Assembly: GCA_002412865.1 (NCBI GenBank)
Contig: DHVW01000001.1
Span: 47,026-111,025 of the forward strand
Source of the DNA: Sulfurovum sp. UBA5198
Lineage (GTDB): Bacteria; Campylobacterota; Campylobacteria; Campylobacterales; Sulfurovaceae
Reading direction: 5' to 3'
DNA length: 64,000 nucleotides
Position 1 is the first letter of the stretch; every line of letters begins with the position of its first letter. The notes under the pieces were generated by a model. The model did no database searches. It had not been told where the DNA came from and saw nothing but the letters and a program-made list of their open reading frames with translations. A program made the translations under genes and the position numbers. This document shows, piece by piece, positions 1 through 8,278 of the stretch.

Positions 1-1
1 A

Positions 2-175
2 TCAGGAACTCACTTTTGTGATATATTTGCCGTGCGAGATGGAAATGCACTATTTGTTAGTAGTAGTATTGATAATATTTTAAGAGGCGCTAGCTCACAA
101 GCACTCGCAGCAGCCAATCTTATGTGTGGACTAAACGAATCGTTAGGTTTACCAATAATTGCATATACACCATAA
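2..175 (+). CDS. argC: N-acetyl-gamma-glutamyl-phosphate reductase, C-terminal end (partial)
   Basis: An open frame enters from the left edge and stops just before the next gene. Its last 57 residues include DNILRGASSQALAAANLM and CGLNESLGLP, which match the conserved C-terminal end of ArgC, where the repaired NLxKGAxGQAxQNxN and GLxExxGL patterns sit. ArgC is the NADPH-dependent third step of arginine biosynthesis in the cytoplasm. Only the tail is visible, so active-site residues cannot be checked. The stop is 3 bases from the following ATG, suggesting cotranscription with the lpxH-like gene. Confidence 0.8.
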   Translation, partial: SGTHFCDIFAVRDGNALFVSSSIDNILRGASSQALAAANLMCGLNESLGLPIIAYTP

Positions 176-178
176 ATA

Positions 179-865
179 ATGATAGAGATAAAAGAAGGAG
201 CCGTTTTTATAGCTGACGCTCACTATCCACATCATGGAGATGAGTTTATGGCTGTTTTGCAAAAAATTGAGAGTGGTGACCTTTTAGCTTCTCAGCTATT
301 TTTAATGGGTGATATTTTTGATTTACTATTTGGGCACAATAAATATATTCATACCATTAATAATGTTGTAATTACATTATTAAATAAATTGTCCAGAAAA
401 GTTGAGATTTACTATTTTGAAGGTAATCATGACTTTTGTCTAGCAAATATATTCCCAAACATAAAAGTCTACACAAGAGAAGAGCAACCAATCTATATGT
501 CTATGGGAAATCAAAAAATAGGACTATCACATGGAGATAAATTTGACGGTGGTTTTTGCTACGATTCGTACTGCCTATTGCTTCGTAACAAATTTACACT
601 AAATATGCTAAAGCCATTTCAAAAGCATATAATTGATTATAGAATCAAAAAATTATCAGAGAAGAATATTTGCCATGGGTTTATAAACTTTGAAGCCAAA
701 GTTGGACGAATAATGACCAATTACAATGATGTAAATCTAGTTATTGAGGGGCATTTTCATCAAGCTAAACAATTTGGAAAATATATATCATTACCGTCGT
801 TGGCTTGTCAGAAACAGATAGCAGTTGTGCAAAATAATCAAATTAGTTATTTTGATATGGTATAA
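179..865 (+). CDS. UDP-2,3-diacylglucosamine diphosphatase-like metallophosphoesterase
   Basis: A 228-residue calcineurin-like phosphoesterase. The metal-binding motifs are in the usual order: D13/H15 in ADAHY, GDIFD around D45, GNHD at 82-85, SHGD at 117-120, and GHFH at 191-194. The layout and length fit LpxH-type enzymes, which hydrolyse UDP-2,3-diacylglucosamine to lipid X during lipid A synthesis at the inner membrane. The first block is D-A-H rather than D-x-H-L, so some other phosphodiesterase is possible. It starts 3 bases after argC. Confidence 0.75.
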   Translation: MIEIKEGAVFIADAHYPHHGDEFMAVLQKIESGDLLASQLFLMGDIFDLLFGHNKYIHTINNVVITLLNKLSRKVEIYYFEGNHDFCLANIFPNIKVYTREEQPIYMSMGNQKIGLSHGDKFDGGFCYDSYCLLLRNKFTLNMLKPFQKHIIDYRIKKLSEKNICHGFINFEAKVGRIMTNYNDVNLVIEGHFHQAKQFGKYISLPSLACQKQIAVVQNNQISYFDMV

Positions 866-891
866 TTGTCACTCAAAATAAAGGAGATATT

Positions 892-1092
892 ATGGATATA
901 TTAAAATTAGAGAAAACATGTAGACCACTTAGAATTGTTGTAGGTCTTGTATTGATCGGACTAGGCTTTTATACAGGAAATGATTGGTTTTTACTTGGAA
1001 TAATTCCATTAGTAGTCGGTCTGTTAAACTTTAGACCATTTTGCAAGTTTACTGGTAAATGTAGCTTTAAAGATTCAAATACACCAGCTTAA
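892..1092 (+). CDS. DUF2892 (YgaP-like) small inner-membrane protein
   Basis: A 66-residue protein. A conserved opening (CRPLRIVVGLVLIGLG) is followed by two closely spaced hydrophobic segments at about 12-28 and 33-46, then a short Cys-containing tail (RPFCKFTGKC). This is the DUF2892 pattern also seen as the membrane part of YgaP. The family has no settled biochemical role outside rhodanese fusions. A good ribosome-binding site (aaaggaga) precedes the ATG. It is probably in the same transcription unit as the lpxH-like gene. Confidence 0.75.
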   Translation: MDILKLEKTCRPLRIVVGLVLIGLGFYTGNDWFLLGIIPLVVGLLNFRPFCKFTGKCSFKDSNTPA

Positions 1093-1100
1093 TTATTTTT

Positions 1101-1118
1101 TTGCCCTTCTTCGGGCAA
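1101..1118 (+). terminator. GC hairpin, possible terminator
   Basis: TTGCCC and GGGCAA form a 6-bp stem around TTCTTC, just after the DUF2892 stop. The T-run lies before rather than after the stem, so this is not a textbook intrinsic terminator. Confidence 0.35.
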
Positions 1119-1200
1119 TCAACAAACAATAAACTTTTCCCAGATAATTCAAAAAAATCAAATATCCGCATGTTATCAAAATCTTTAAATATGTTACCAT

Positions 1201-1223
1201 TTTATGATATAATTAATCATAAA
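1201..1223 (+). promoter_or_regulatory. Promoter with -10 box inside an inverted repeat
   Basis: TTTATGAT (1201-1208) and ATCATAAA (1216-1223) are a perfect 8-bp inverted repeat. A consensus TATAAT (1208-1213) lies inside it, 27 bases before the DUF4116 gene. The layout would let a dimeric regulator cover the -10 box. The -35 box is not clear. Confidence 0.45.
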
Positions 1224-1239
1224 ACATAAAGGATATCGT

Positions 1240-2208
1240 ATGAAAATAAATACAATTGATGAAGCACTTTCCAGTGTTAAAAATGATGGACTTAAGTTAA
1301 AAAAAATAGATAAAGAACTAATGAGTTCCGAAGTGATTACACTTGCAATTAAAGAGAATAGCTTGTCGTTGCAGTTTGTACCTAAAAAGTGTATCACAGA
1401 ACAAATGTGTATAAAAGCAGTGACTGCTAATGGACTTGCATTAGAGTTTGTTCCAAAAGATTATAGAACAGAAAACTTATCATTAATAGCTGTTAAGCAA
1501 AATGGATTATCATTGGAATTTGTACCAAAAGGGATTAAAAATATTGATATTTGTTTGGCGGCTGTTGAGCAAAATGGACTTGCTACAACATTTGTACCAA
1601 AAAATGAGAGAACGATAGATTTGTGTAGTAAAGCTGTTGCACAAAATGGACTTGCAATTCAATATTGTGATATTGAAGATGAAACGCTTTGTCTCGCATC
1701 TGTTACACAAAATGGTCTAGCACTTAAACATATACCTAAATCTCAAAGAACAATAGATTGTTGCATGGCAGCAGTAAAGAAAAATGGATTAGCCCTGCAA
1801 TATGTTCCAGATAGTCTTAAAAACAATGTAATGTGTTTAGATGCTATTAAGCAAAATGCTAAATCTCTGAAATATGTGCCAAAAAGTTTAAAGACTACAA
1901 AATTGTGTGTAGAGGCTGTAAAACAAAATCGTTGGATATTAACAAAATTAGACAATGAATATAAAGTGCCAGCCGTTTGTATGGCGGCAGTAGTTCATGA
2001 TGGTTCAATGCTGGAGTATGCACCGAAAATTTCAAGAACAGTTGAGCTATGTAGTGTTGCAGTAGCAAATGATGCTTTGGCTTTAGAGTTTGTACCAAAA
2101 TCTCTTAGAACAGAAGAGCTATGTGTTCAAGCTACTAAACAATATGGTAAAATATTCAAACATATTCCAAAAGAGCATATAAATGCTTGTAGAGAGGTAT
2201 TGGCATAA
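1240..2208 (+). CDS. DUF4116-type tandem-repeat protein
   Basis: A 322-residue protein made almost entirely of about twelve copies of a roughly 24-residue unit, running from about residue 29 to the C-terminus. The consensus is close to T-x-x-L-C-x-x-A-V-x-Q-N-G-L-A-L-x-F-V-P-K-x-x-R. This is the DUF4116 pattern, predicted to form paired helices in a solenoid. DUF4116 repeats are known from protist, amoeba-associated and scattered bacterial proteins, with no assigned function. There is no signal peptide or membrane segment, so it is probably cytoplasmic and protein-binding (inference). A clear aaagga site precedes the ATG, and it has its own promoter. Confidence 0.75.
   Translation: MKINTIDEALSSVKNDGLKLKKIDKELMSSEVITLAIKENSLSLQFVPKKCITEQMCIKAVTANGLALEFVPKDYRTENLSLIAVKQNGLSLEFVPKGIKNIDICLAAVEQNGLATTFVPKNERTIDLCSKAVAQNGLAIQYCDIEDETLCLASVTQNGLALKHIPKSQRTIDCCMAAVKKNGLALQYVPDSLKNNVMCLDAIKQNAKSLKYVPKSLKTTKLCVEAVKQNRWILTKLDNEYKVPAVCMAAVVHDGSMLEYAPKISRTVELCSVAVANDALALEFVPKSLRTEELCVQATKQYGKIFKHIPKEHINACREVLA
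1324..2184 (+). repeat. Array of ~72-bp coding repeats (24-aa DUF4116 units)
   Basis: About twelve diverged in-frame units encode the QNGLAL-x-(F/Y)-VPK core. One unit is shortened by about two residues (around 1660-1680), where VPK is replaced by CDIE. The units differ enough at DNA level that recent expansion is unlikely. Confidence 0.7.
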
Positions 2209-2245
2209 TTTATGCTGATATTGACTTAATATGTTAATGTGATTC

Positions 2246-2668
2246 ATGACATATACAAAATGGTTCACTGAACATTCACAAAAGCATAAATCAATCTTAA
2301 AAACACTAAGTAATAAAAGCAAAAATGAAATAATAGATTATTTTACATATGAAAATATGAGAGCCAATCATATTGATTTTTGTCTTCTATATGCTACTAA
2401 TACAAAATGTCATAATATGAAAAATCTAAACTGCTATGCGTGTGGTTGTCCATATTTTCGCTTTAGTGATGATGGAATTGATTTGCTAAAGGGTAGGATT
2501 GTTTATAGTAAGTGTATCAAAAGCTTAGGCTCTCAATATGTGAGCGAAAACGCTATTCATCATGACTGTTCATCGTGCGAAGTTCCTCATAAGACTAAAT
2601 TTGTAAGTGATAATTTTGATATTGATTGGAATGAGATTATGAATGAAGTGAGCATAGAGTCTAAGTAA
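2246..2668 (+). CDS. Cysteine-rich small-domain (zinc-binding) protein
   Basis: A 140-residue protein with a Cys cluster in its second half: C46, C55, C63, C66, C68, C90, C108 and C111, plus H105/H106. The NCYACGCPYF and HHDCSSCEVPH segments resemble the Pfam 'cysteine-rich small domain' (zf-like), which probably binds metal. That family has no firm function. No strong ribosome-binding site is visible before the ATG. It is convergent with sdhE. Confidence 0.55.
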   Translation: MTYTKWFTEHSQKHKSILKTLSNKSKNEIIDYFTYENMRANHIDFCLLYATNTKCHNMKNLNCYACGCPYFRFSDDGIDLLKGRIVYSKCIKSLGSQYVSENAIHHDCSSCEVPHKTKFVSDNFDIDWNEIMNEVSIESK

Positions 2669-2694
2669 TATTATAGAGTATCCCCTATAATATT
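2667..2694. terminator. Bidirectional hairpin between convergent genes
   Basis: AATATTATAG and CTATAATATT form a perfect 10-bp inverted repeat with an 8-base loop. It exactly fills the gap between the stops of the Cys-rich gene (+) and sdhE (-). The stem is AT-rich, so the hairpin is weak, but its position suggests shared termination. Confidence 0.5.
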
Positions 2695-2695
2695 C

Positions 2696-3595
2696 TTATG
2701 CACTAACTGCTTGCTTTATAATTTGTTTCGCTTTTTGAACATGGAAATTAAGTCCAATTTCTGCTTCGCTGCAACCAAGAGCAAGAGCAACCATTTGTGG
2801 CATATGTAGTACTGGAAGTGCAATTTCTCTGCCCATAACTTTACCCACACTATCTTGATAAGTGTCCATTTTAAGATGACAAAGTGGGCATGGCGTTACC
2901 ATCATATCAGCATTGTTATCAATAGCATCTAGTAGTGCATTTCCTGCTAATACTTCGCTAGTGTGATTTGCTTGAAGTTCCACATGGAAGCCACAACATT
3001 TATTTTTACTTGCATAATTAACAGGTCTGCCCTCTAGAGCTACTATTAATTCATCTAATGATGTTGGCTTGTATGAATTTTCACCACCATTGCTTGTGTG
3101 GTGAAGTTCACTTGGTCTGATGTTGTGACAACCATAAAATGGTGCTATGTTAAAGTTACTTAATGGCACAACAACTTTATCTTTAACATTCTCAAGTCCA
3201 TACTCTTCGATAATTGCATAAAGAAAATGTTTGATTTCGCTTGTGCCTTTGTACTCTAGACCAACTTCTGCAAGTTTCTCATTAACTCTTGCTTTTAGTT
3301 CACTATTCGTATCTAGTGCATGTTTAGTCATGGCTGAGTTTAGCTGACAGGTGTTGCAGATGGTAATCATTGTTAGACCTAATTTTTCTGCATAGCAGAT
3401 ATTTCTAGCATTTAAAACATGTGCTAAAAACTCATCAAAATCTTGTAGGTGACTAGCACCACAACAACTAGCTTCTTCAAGTATAGTAATCTCAATTCCT
3501 AGTTTTTTTGCAACTGCTAGAGTAGAAGAGAGTAGTTCTGGAGTTGACTGCTTTGCAGTACATCCTGTAAATAGTGCATAATGTAATTGACTCAT
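2696..3595 (-). CDS. sdhE: Succinate dehydrogenase/fumarate reductase HdrB-like subunit (SdhE/MfrE type)
   Basis: A 299-residue protein with two cysteine-rich CCG domains: C12, C44-C45, C80, C83 and C156, C200-C201, C236, C239. This is the HdrB pattern that holds a non-cubane iron-sulfur cluster. In class E succinate:quinone reductases (SdhABE/MfrABE) this subunit replaces the haem-b membrane anchor and carries electrons between SdhB and the quinone pool. No transmembrane helix is evident, so attachment would be peripheral. It is the last gene of the sdhA-sdhB-sdhE operon. Databases often label it CoB-CoM heterodisulfide reductase subunit B. Confidence 0.85.
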   Translation of the reverse strand: MSQLHYALFTGCTAKQSTPELLSSTLAVAKKLGIEITILEEASCCGASHLQDFDEFLAHVLNARNICYAEKLGLTMITICNTCQLNSAMTKHALDTNSELKARVNEKLAEVGLEYKGTSEIKHFLYAIIEEYGLENVKDKVVVPLSNFNIAPFYGCHNIRPSELHHTSNGGENSYKPTSLDELIVALEGRPVNYASKNKCCGFHVELQANHTSEVLAGNALLDAIDNNADMMVTPCPLCHLKMDTYQDSVGKVMGREIALPVLHMPQMVALALGCSEAEIGLNFHVQKAKQIIKQAVSA

Positions 3596-3604
3596 ATTTT
3601 CTCC

Positions 3605-4615
3605 TTACAGTCTATTTGTTTGTGAAATTTTAATGAGTTTTTGAACTTCATCTAAATTTTTAATTTTAGGAATACTATTTATAAATGGTACTCCTGAATG
3701 CCAATGGATTTTACCACTTTTCATCATTTTCATAGCTGTACCAAGATGCTTATACATACCCATATAGCCCTCTGAGTATGTTACTATATCAGCTTCATCT
3801 AGATAACCAGTTTTTTTCATACCTCGCAGGAATCCTTCTGCATGACGAGTTGCCACATTACTAACGGCTACATTTTTTTCAAACTGCAAGTTGTGAAGTT
3901 TTGTAATTTTCTCAATCGGATTAATCTCTTTTGGACACGCTTCAGCACATTCAAAACATTTCACACAATCCCAAACACCTTGACTAGATTCAGATGTAAT
4001 CTCTAATCTTTCTATTCCAGCTGAATCTCTGGTATCAACAGTAAATCTATAAGCAGCAACAAATGCAGCAGGTCCAAGAAATGCATCATTTACTTCAAGA
4101 GCAGGGCAAGAGTAGTGACATGCACCACACTGAATGCACAAATCAGAATCCAAGAAGTTATTAAACTCGGCAATGGACTGTTTTGTCTCATGTGTAGGAT
4201 GAGCTTCAACATCAGCAACTACGAATGGTTTAATAGTAGCGTGTTTCGCCCAAAAATCACTCTTGTCGATAATCATATCTTTTACAGCTCGCTTGATACT
4301 TGAAGGCTCAAGTACAAGCTCATTATCAAAGAGATCCAAAAGCTCCATAGCATTTTGCTTGCAAGCGAGTGTTGCTTTGCCATTTACTTTAATAGCACAA
4401 GCTCCACAAATTCCATGTCTACATGAACGACGGTAAGAAAAACTTCCATCATGTTCCCATTTGATTTTGTTCATCAAATCTAACACTAACTCATCTTTGC
4501 CAACTTCCATCTCATAGCTTTTATAGTATGGTAGGTAGTCAGTTTCGGAATTAAATCTAAATGCTTTTATTGTTACTTTTCTAGTTTCGCTATTTTTATT
4601 AATTGCACTCATCAT
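3605..4615 (-). CDS. sdhB: Succinate dehydrogenase/fumarate reductase iron-sulfur subunit
   Basis: A 336-residue iron-sulfur subunit. The plant-type [2Fe-2S] ligands are C65, C70, C73 and C85 (SCRHGICGAC). Ferredoxin-like ligands are C160-C163-C166-C170 and C217-C220-C223-C227. A C-terminal extension of about 100 residues exceeds the E. coli subunit and is typical of the HdrB-linked class. It relays electrons between the SdhA flavin and SdhE. There are two candidate ATGs at the start (MM); the second (4612) has better spacing from taggag. It lies 5 bases after sdhA and 9 before sdhE. Confidence 0.9.
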   Translation of the reverse strand: MMSAINKNSETRKVTIKAFRFNSETDYLPYYKSYEMEVGKDELVLDLMNKIKWEHDGSFSYRRSCRHGICGACAIKVNGKATLACKQNAMELLDLFDNELVLEPSSIKRAVKDMIIDKSDFWAKHATIKPFVVADVEAHPTHETKQSIAEFNNFLDSDLCIQCGACHYSCPALEVNDAFLGPAAFVAAYRFTVDTRDSAGIERLEITSESSQGVWDCVKCFECAEACPKEINPIEKITKLHNLQFEKNVAVSNVATRHAEGFLRGMKKTGYLDEADIVTYSEGYMGMYKHLGTAMKMMKSGKIHWHSGVPFINSIPKIKNLDEVQKLIKISQTNRL

Positions 4616-4620
4616 GACTC

Positions 4621-6336
4621 CTAGTATGTTCTTTCTTTTGGCTCGAATTTACCAAGCACTACATCGCCCCACTCAGAGGTAATATTAAAATCTTTATCCA
4701 TATATGCATAAGTATGTTTTAGGAATTTTTTGTCATTTCGCTTTGGGAAATCTTCACGGAAATGACCGCCGCGACTCTCTTCACGATTCAAAGCACCATC
4801 TACAATAAACTTTGAAAACTCTAACATATGACCAAGCTCAATTGCCTCTTGAAGGTCAGTATTGAAGGTTTTTGACTTATCGTCAATTCTGATATTATTA
4901 AATCTTTTTAACAAATCATTAATCAGTGCAAGTTGTTCTTTTAGAGTTTTTTTAGTTCTAAACACACCAGCATTTTTAGTCATACCATCTTGAAGTTCTT
5001 CTCTAAGATCTGGAACTCTCTCGTCACCATTTGAAGTTTTTAGTTTGTTCATTTCTGCTAGCATATTTTCAGCGTCAGCTACTGAGGCAGGGCGAAGCTC
5101 AATACCTTCATTTAGTGCTTTAAGCATATTTTCACCAGCATGTCTTCCAAACAAAAGTGCTTCAAGAACAGAATTGGCTCCCAATCTATTTGCTCCATGT
5201 ACGCTAACGCAACTACATTCCCCAGCTGCGTAAAATCCTTCTACAAGCTCAGTTGGATTTTTACGAACCTGACAGTTGATATTTACTGGAATTCCACCCA
5301 TTGAGTAGTGTGCGGTTGCTGAGATATGAATAGGCTCTTTAAGCATATCTTGCCCTTGAAATGCAATGGCAAGTTCTCTAAGTTCAGGAAGTTTTGTCAA
5401 AATAATTTGTGGGTCAAGGTGGGTTAAGTCAATGTTCACTGATTGACCATCTTTGCCCACACCTCTTCCTTCTCTGATCTCTTGCATAATCGCTCTACTT
5501 ACAACATCGCGAGATGCAAGTTCCATTGCATTTGGGGCATATTTGTCCATAAATCGCTCACCAAGTGAATTAAATAGACGACCGCCTTCTCCTCTAGCAG
5601 CTTCAGAAATAAGTACTCCAGAACCACCTAAGCCACTTGGATGGAACTGTACAAACTCCATATCTTCTAGTGGAAGACCGTGGCGTGCTACAATAGAAAG
5701 CGAATCTCCTGTGTTAGCATGAGCATTTGAATTAAATCTATAAGCTCTTCCATGCCCACCAGTAGCAAACATAGTAACTTTAGCATTAAAAATAGCAGGT
5801 TCAGAGTTTCTAATATTATAAGCAGCTACTCCTGAAACTTTACCATTTTCATATATAAGATCAGAACAGTACCACTCATCAAATACCTCTACTCCTGCTC
5901 TATTTGCTTGTTCATAAATAGTTTGTAAAAGGGTAAGACCAGTTCTGTCTTTTGCATAACATGCTCTGGGTTGAGATTGTCCACCAAAAGGTCTGATTGC
6001 GATATCTCCATCTTCATCTCTACTAAATACGGCCCCCATTCGCTCAGCCCAGCGAATTGTCTCTGGTGCTTTAGTACACATAAGCTCAACACAATCTTGA
6101 TCAGCCAAATAGTCGCTTCCCTTGACTGTATCAAACTCATGAAGCTCAGTAGAGTCATTTTTGCCTAATGCGGCATTAATGCCACCTTGTGCCGCACCTG
6201 AGTGACTTCTTAGTGGGTGAAGCTTTGTTATTACTGCTGTTCTTTTTCCTGCTTCTGTTAGCTCTTTCGCCGCTGCTAAACCAGCCAAGCCAGCACCAAC
6301 AATTATAGCGTCATATTCGTAGATTTTAACATCCAT
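4621..6336 (-). CDS. sdhA: Succinate dehydrogenase/fumarate reductase flavoprotein subunit
   Basis: A 571-residue flavoprotein with an N-terminal GAGLAG FAD-binding loop, the RSHSGAAQGG segment holding the His that binds FAD covalently, and the catalytic-region motifs FVQFHPSG, SRDVVSRA and HYSMGGIPVN. It oxidises succinate or reduces fumarate. The frame extends to an ATG at 6360, but only the ATG at 6336 has a Shine-Dalgarno-like aaaaggga upstream. Neither start gives a twin-arginine signal, so the active site is cytoplasmic, unlike exported MfrA of Wolinella and Campylobacter. It is first in the sdhABE operon. Confidence 0.9.
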   Translation of the reverse strand: MDVKIYEYDAIIVGAGLAGLAAAKELTEAGKRTAVITKLHPLRSHSGAAQGGINAALGKNDSTELHEFDTVKGSDYLADQDCVELMCTKAPETIRWAERMGAVFSRDEDGDIAIRPFGGQSQPRACYAKDRTGLTLLQTIYEQANRAGVEVFDEWYCSDLIYENGKVSGVAAYNIRNSEPAIFNAKVTMFATGGHGRAYRFNSNAHANTGDSLSIVARHGLPLEDMEFVQFHPSGLGGSGVLISEAARGEGGRLFNSLGERFMDKYAPNAMELASRDVVSRAIMQEIREGRGVGKDGQSVNIDLTHLDPQIILTKLPELRELAIAFQGQDMLKEPIHISATAHYSMGGIPVNINCQVRKNPTELVEGFYAAGECSCVSVHGANRLGANSVLEALLFGRHAGENMLKALNEGIELRPASVADAENMLAEMNKLKTSNGDERVPDLREELQDGMTKNAGVFRTKKTLKEQLALINDLLKRFNNIRIDDKSKTFNTDLQEAIELGHMLEFSKFIVDGALNREESRGGHFREDFPKRNDKKFLKHTYAYMDKDFNITSEWGDVVLGKFEPKERTY

Positions 6337-6369
6337 GTTTATATCGTCCCTTTTGGTCATTTTGCTTAT

Positions 6370-6375
6370 ATTATA
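6370..6375 (-). promoter_or_regulatory. -10 box of the sdhABE operon
   Basis: On the minus strand this reads TATAAT, 34 bases before the preferred sdhA ATG. It would start the transcript near the upstream ATG at 6360, which argues against using that start. No convincing -35 box was found. Confidence 0.35.
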
Positions 6376-6478
6376 GCCTTAAATCCTTATTTTAGAACTA
6401 AATATAGGCTACCATTAAATCAAAATTGGATAAATTGTGTTAAAATTTTACAATAATAGATGCAACAAGGAGCATGAC

Positions 6479-7300
6479 TTGATAAATAAAGAAGATTTTG
6501 TTATAAAACAGTTTAGCTCAGCTTATATAGGCGATGATGGTGCAGTGATTGGAGATATGGTTTATAGTATGGACTCATTTTTTGAAGATGTACACTTCAA
6601 AAGAGCATGGATGAGCATAACTCAAATCGCTAGAAAAGCTATGCTTATAAATATATCTGACGCCGTTGCTATGAATGCAAAGCCACTTTATGCGTTAATC
6701 TCACTATCTTTACCATCAAACATCACTAATAATGAGATTTTAGAGCTTACAGCTTCGTTTAGTCAAACTGCACAAGAGTTTGATTGTGAAATCATAGGTG
6801 GCGATACAATAGCTTCAGATAAACTACATATTTCAATAACAATTATATCAAAAACATCAAACCCATTAACTAGAAGAGGACTAAAAGATGGAGATATACT
6901 TGGATATACTGGCACCTTAGGAGAAAGTAAGAGAGATCTAAATAGACTCTTTAATGGCGAAAAGATAGAGCCTAAATCCAAATTTTATGAACCTATCTTG
7001 CGTAGTGAGTTTATATCAAAAGCTAGAGAATTTCTAAGTGTAGGTATGGATATAAGCGATGGGCTTTTTTGTGATACGAATAAACTTTTGGATAGTAATA
7101 ATACAGGTATGGAATTATTAAATGATATATCTAATGAAATAGGTAGTAGTGGAGAGGAGTATGAAATGTTAATTGGATTTGATGCTAAAAATTTAGAAGA
7201 TATAACTAAAATTGCGAAAGAGACAAACACACCGATAAGTATGTTTGCCAAAATATCAAGTAGTGGAGCTAGGTTTGAATGCCTAAACCACCACTTTTGA
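6479..7300 (+). CDS. thiL: Thiamine-monophosphate kinase
   Basis: A 273-residue ThiL-like protein of the PurM/ThiL ATP-binding superfamily. It has the N-terminal GDDGAV metal/ATP motif, a substrate-binding D-S-F-F-E-D-V-H-F segment, GGDTIAS, and a C-terminal GMDISDGLF motif. It phosphorylates thiamine monophosphate to the diphosphate cofactor. The frame opens at a GTG (6437), but aaggag at 6467-6472 is correctly spaced only for the TTG at 6479, giving MINKEDFVIKQF, the usual ThiL beginning. It is slightly short for the family. It is convergent with the cytochrome gene, leaving 2 bases between stops. Confidence 0.8.
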   Translation: MINKEDFVIKQFSSAYIGDDGAVIGDMVYSMDSFFEDVHFKRAWMSITQIARKAMLINISDAVAMNAKPLYALISLSLPSNITNNEILELTASFSQTAQEFDCEIIGGDTIASDKLHISITIISKTSNPLTRRGLKDGDILGYTGTLGESKRDLNRLFNGEKIEPKSKFYEPILRSEFISKAREFLSVGMDISDGLFCDTNKLLDSNNTGMELLNDISNEIGSSGEEYEMLIGFDAKNLEDITKIAKETNTPISMFAKISSSGARFECLNHHF

Positions 7301-7302
7301 TA

Positions 7303-7605
7303 TTATTTAAGAGTTGCTATATAAGCTGAAAGCTCAGTGATACCTTTAGCATCAACTGTAGCCATGTTACCTTTCATAACAGCACCCATACCAGCAGTGT
7401 TAAGAGTACCAGCTTTATAGCCAGCAAGTTTTTTAGCTATTACAGCTGCAGATTGACCAGAGATTACCGCTGATTTACCAAGAGCTTTAGTTTTACCATT
7501 TGCACCATGACAGCTTGCACATTTTGCAGCATAAGTTGCTTTGCCATCAGCCATAAGAGCTGTAGTTGCACTAAGAACTAGAGCAGTTAATACGATTTTT
7601 TTCAT
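7303..7605 (-). CDS. Small periplasmic class I cytochrome c (c553-like)
   Basis: A 100-residue protein with a clear signal peptide (MKKIVLTALVLSATTALMA, cleavage near residue 19). It has one haem motif C29-A-S-C32-H33 and a distal GAVMKGNM segment that can supply the Met axial ligand (M77 or M81). The length and layout match c553/c8-type electron carriers that pass electrons from the bc1 complex to terminal oxidases or reductases in Campylobacterota. It has its own ribosome-binding site (aaagga) and a TATTAT -10 candidate upstream, so it is probably monocistronic. Confidence 0.85.
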   Translation of the reverse strand: MKKIVLTALVLSATTALMADGKATYAAKCASCHGANGKTKALGKSAVISGQSAAVIAKKLAGYKAGTLNTAGMGAVMKGNMATVDAKGITELSAYIATLK

Positions 7606-7729
7606 TTTATTTCCTTTAATTTGTTTTGAACTTGGATAATACCATAAGAATTGTTAAGTAATTGTGAAATTATTATCTATTTTAGATAATTTTACTCTGT
7701 TATCTCTTTTTTAGTAAGCATTTTTCTAA

Positions 7730-8278
7730 TTAAAACTTCATTACACTATAAACATTATAATTACCAAGCTTCTCTCTGCCGTTTAAAAAATCAAGCTCGA
7801 TGATAAAACAACACTCAACACATAATGCACCTGTTTTTTCTATCAATTCACATGCAGCCTTAGCCGTTCCACCAGTTGCCATAAGGTCATCTATTAATAG
7901 CACTCTAGCTCCATCATTTAAGCCAAAAGCATCAATATGTACCTCTACTTCATCAGTGCCGTACTCTAATGAATACTGTTCGCAGATAGTATCATATGGT
8001 AGTTTCCCTTTTTTTCTAATAGGTACAAATCCAATTCCAAGTCTATCAGCCAATATTGAACCAAAGATAAATCCCCTAGCATCAATACCAGCTATAAAAT
8101 CAAGTCTATAATCCTTGTATCTAGCTACTAAATGACTCATAAGTATATTTAATTCTTCGTGCGAACCTAGAAGTGGAGTGATGTCTTTGAAAATTATGCC
8201 CGCTTTTGGAAAATCTTGTACATCACGAAGTTTGGCTACAATTTTATTATATTCATCATTTGTAAGCTCTTGTTTCAT
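7730..8278 (-). CDS. apt: Adenine phosphoribosyltransferase
   Basis: A 182-residue type I phosphoribosyltransferase. The PRPP-binding loop VLLIDDLMATGGTA is at 126-139, and the N-terminal FPKAGIIFKDITPLL and GIDARGFIFG segments are diagnostic of Apt. It salvages adenine to AMP in the cytoplasm. It overlaps the end of rpiB by 4 bases (ATGA), so translation is probably coupled. Confidence 0.92.
   Translation of the reverse strand: MKQELTNDEYNKIVAKLRDVQDFPKAGIIFKDITPLLGSHEELNILMSHLVARYKDYRLDFIAGIDARGFIFGSILADRLGIGFVPIRKKGKLPYDTICEQYSLEYGTDEVEVHIDAFGLNDGARVLLIDDLMATGGTAKAACELIEKTGALCVECCFIIELDFLNGREKLGNYNVYSVMKF

Noticed and set aside
1324..2184. Short-period DNA repeat array
   Set aside because: The repeats are protein-level 24-residue units in one continuous frame; the DNA is diverged.
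2696..3595. Methanogenic heterodisulfide reductase
   Set aside because: Operon context with sdhA and sdhB shows it is the third subunit of a succinate/fumarate oxidoreductase.
5045..6168. Plus-strand open frames opposite sdhA
   Set aside because: Low-complexity Ser/Pro products with no start signals; shadows of sdhA codon bias.
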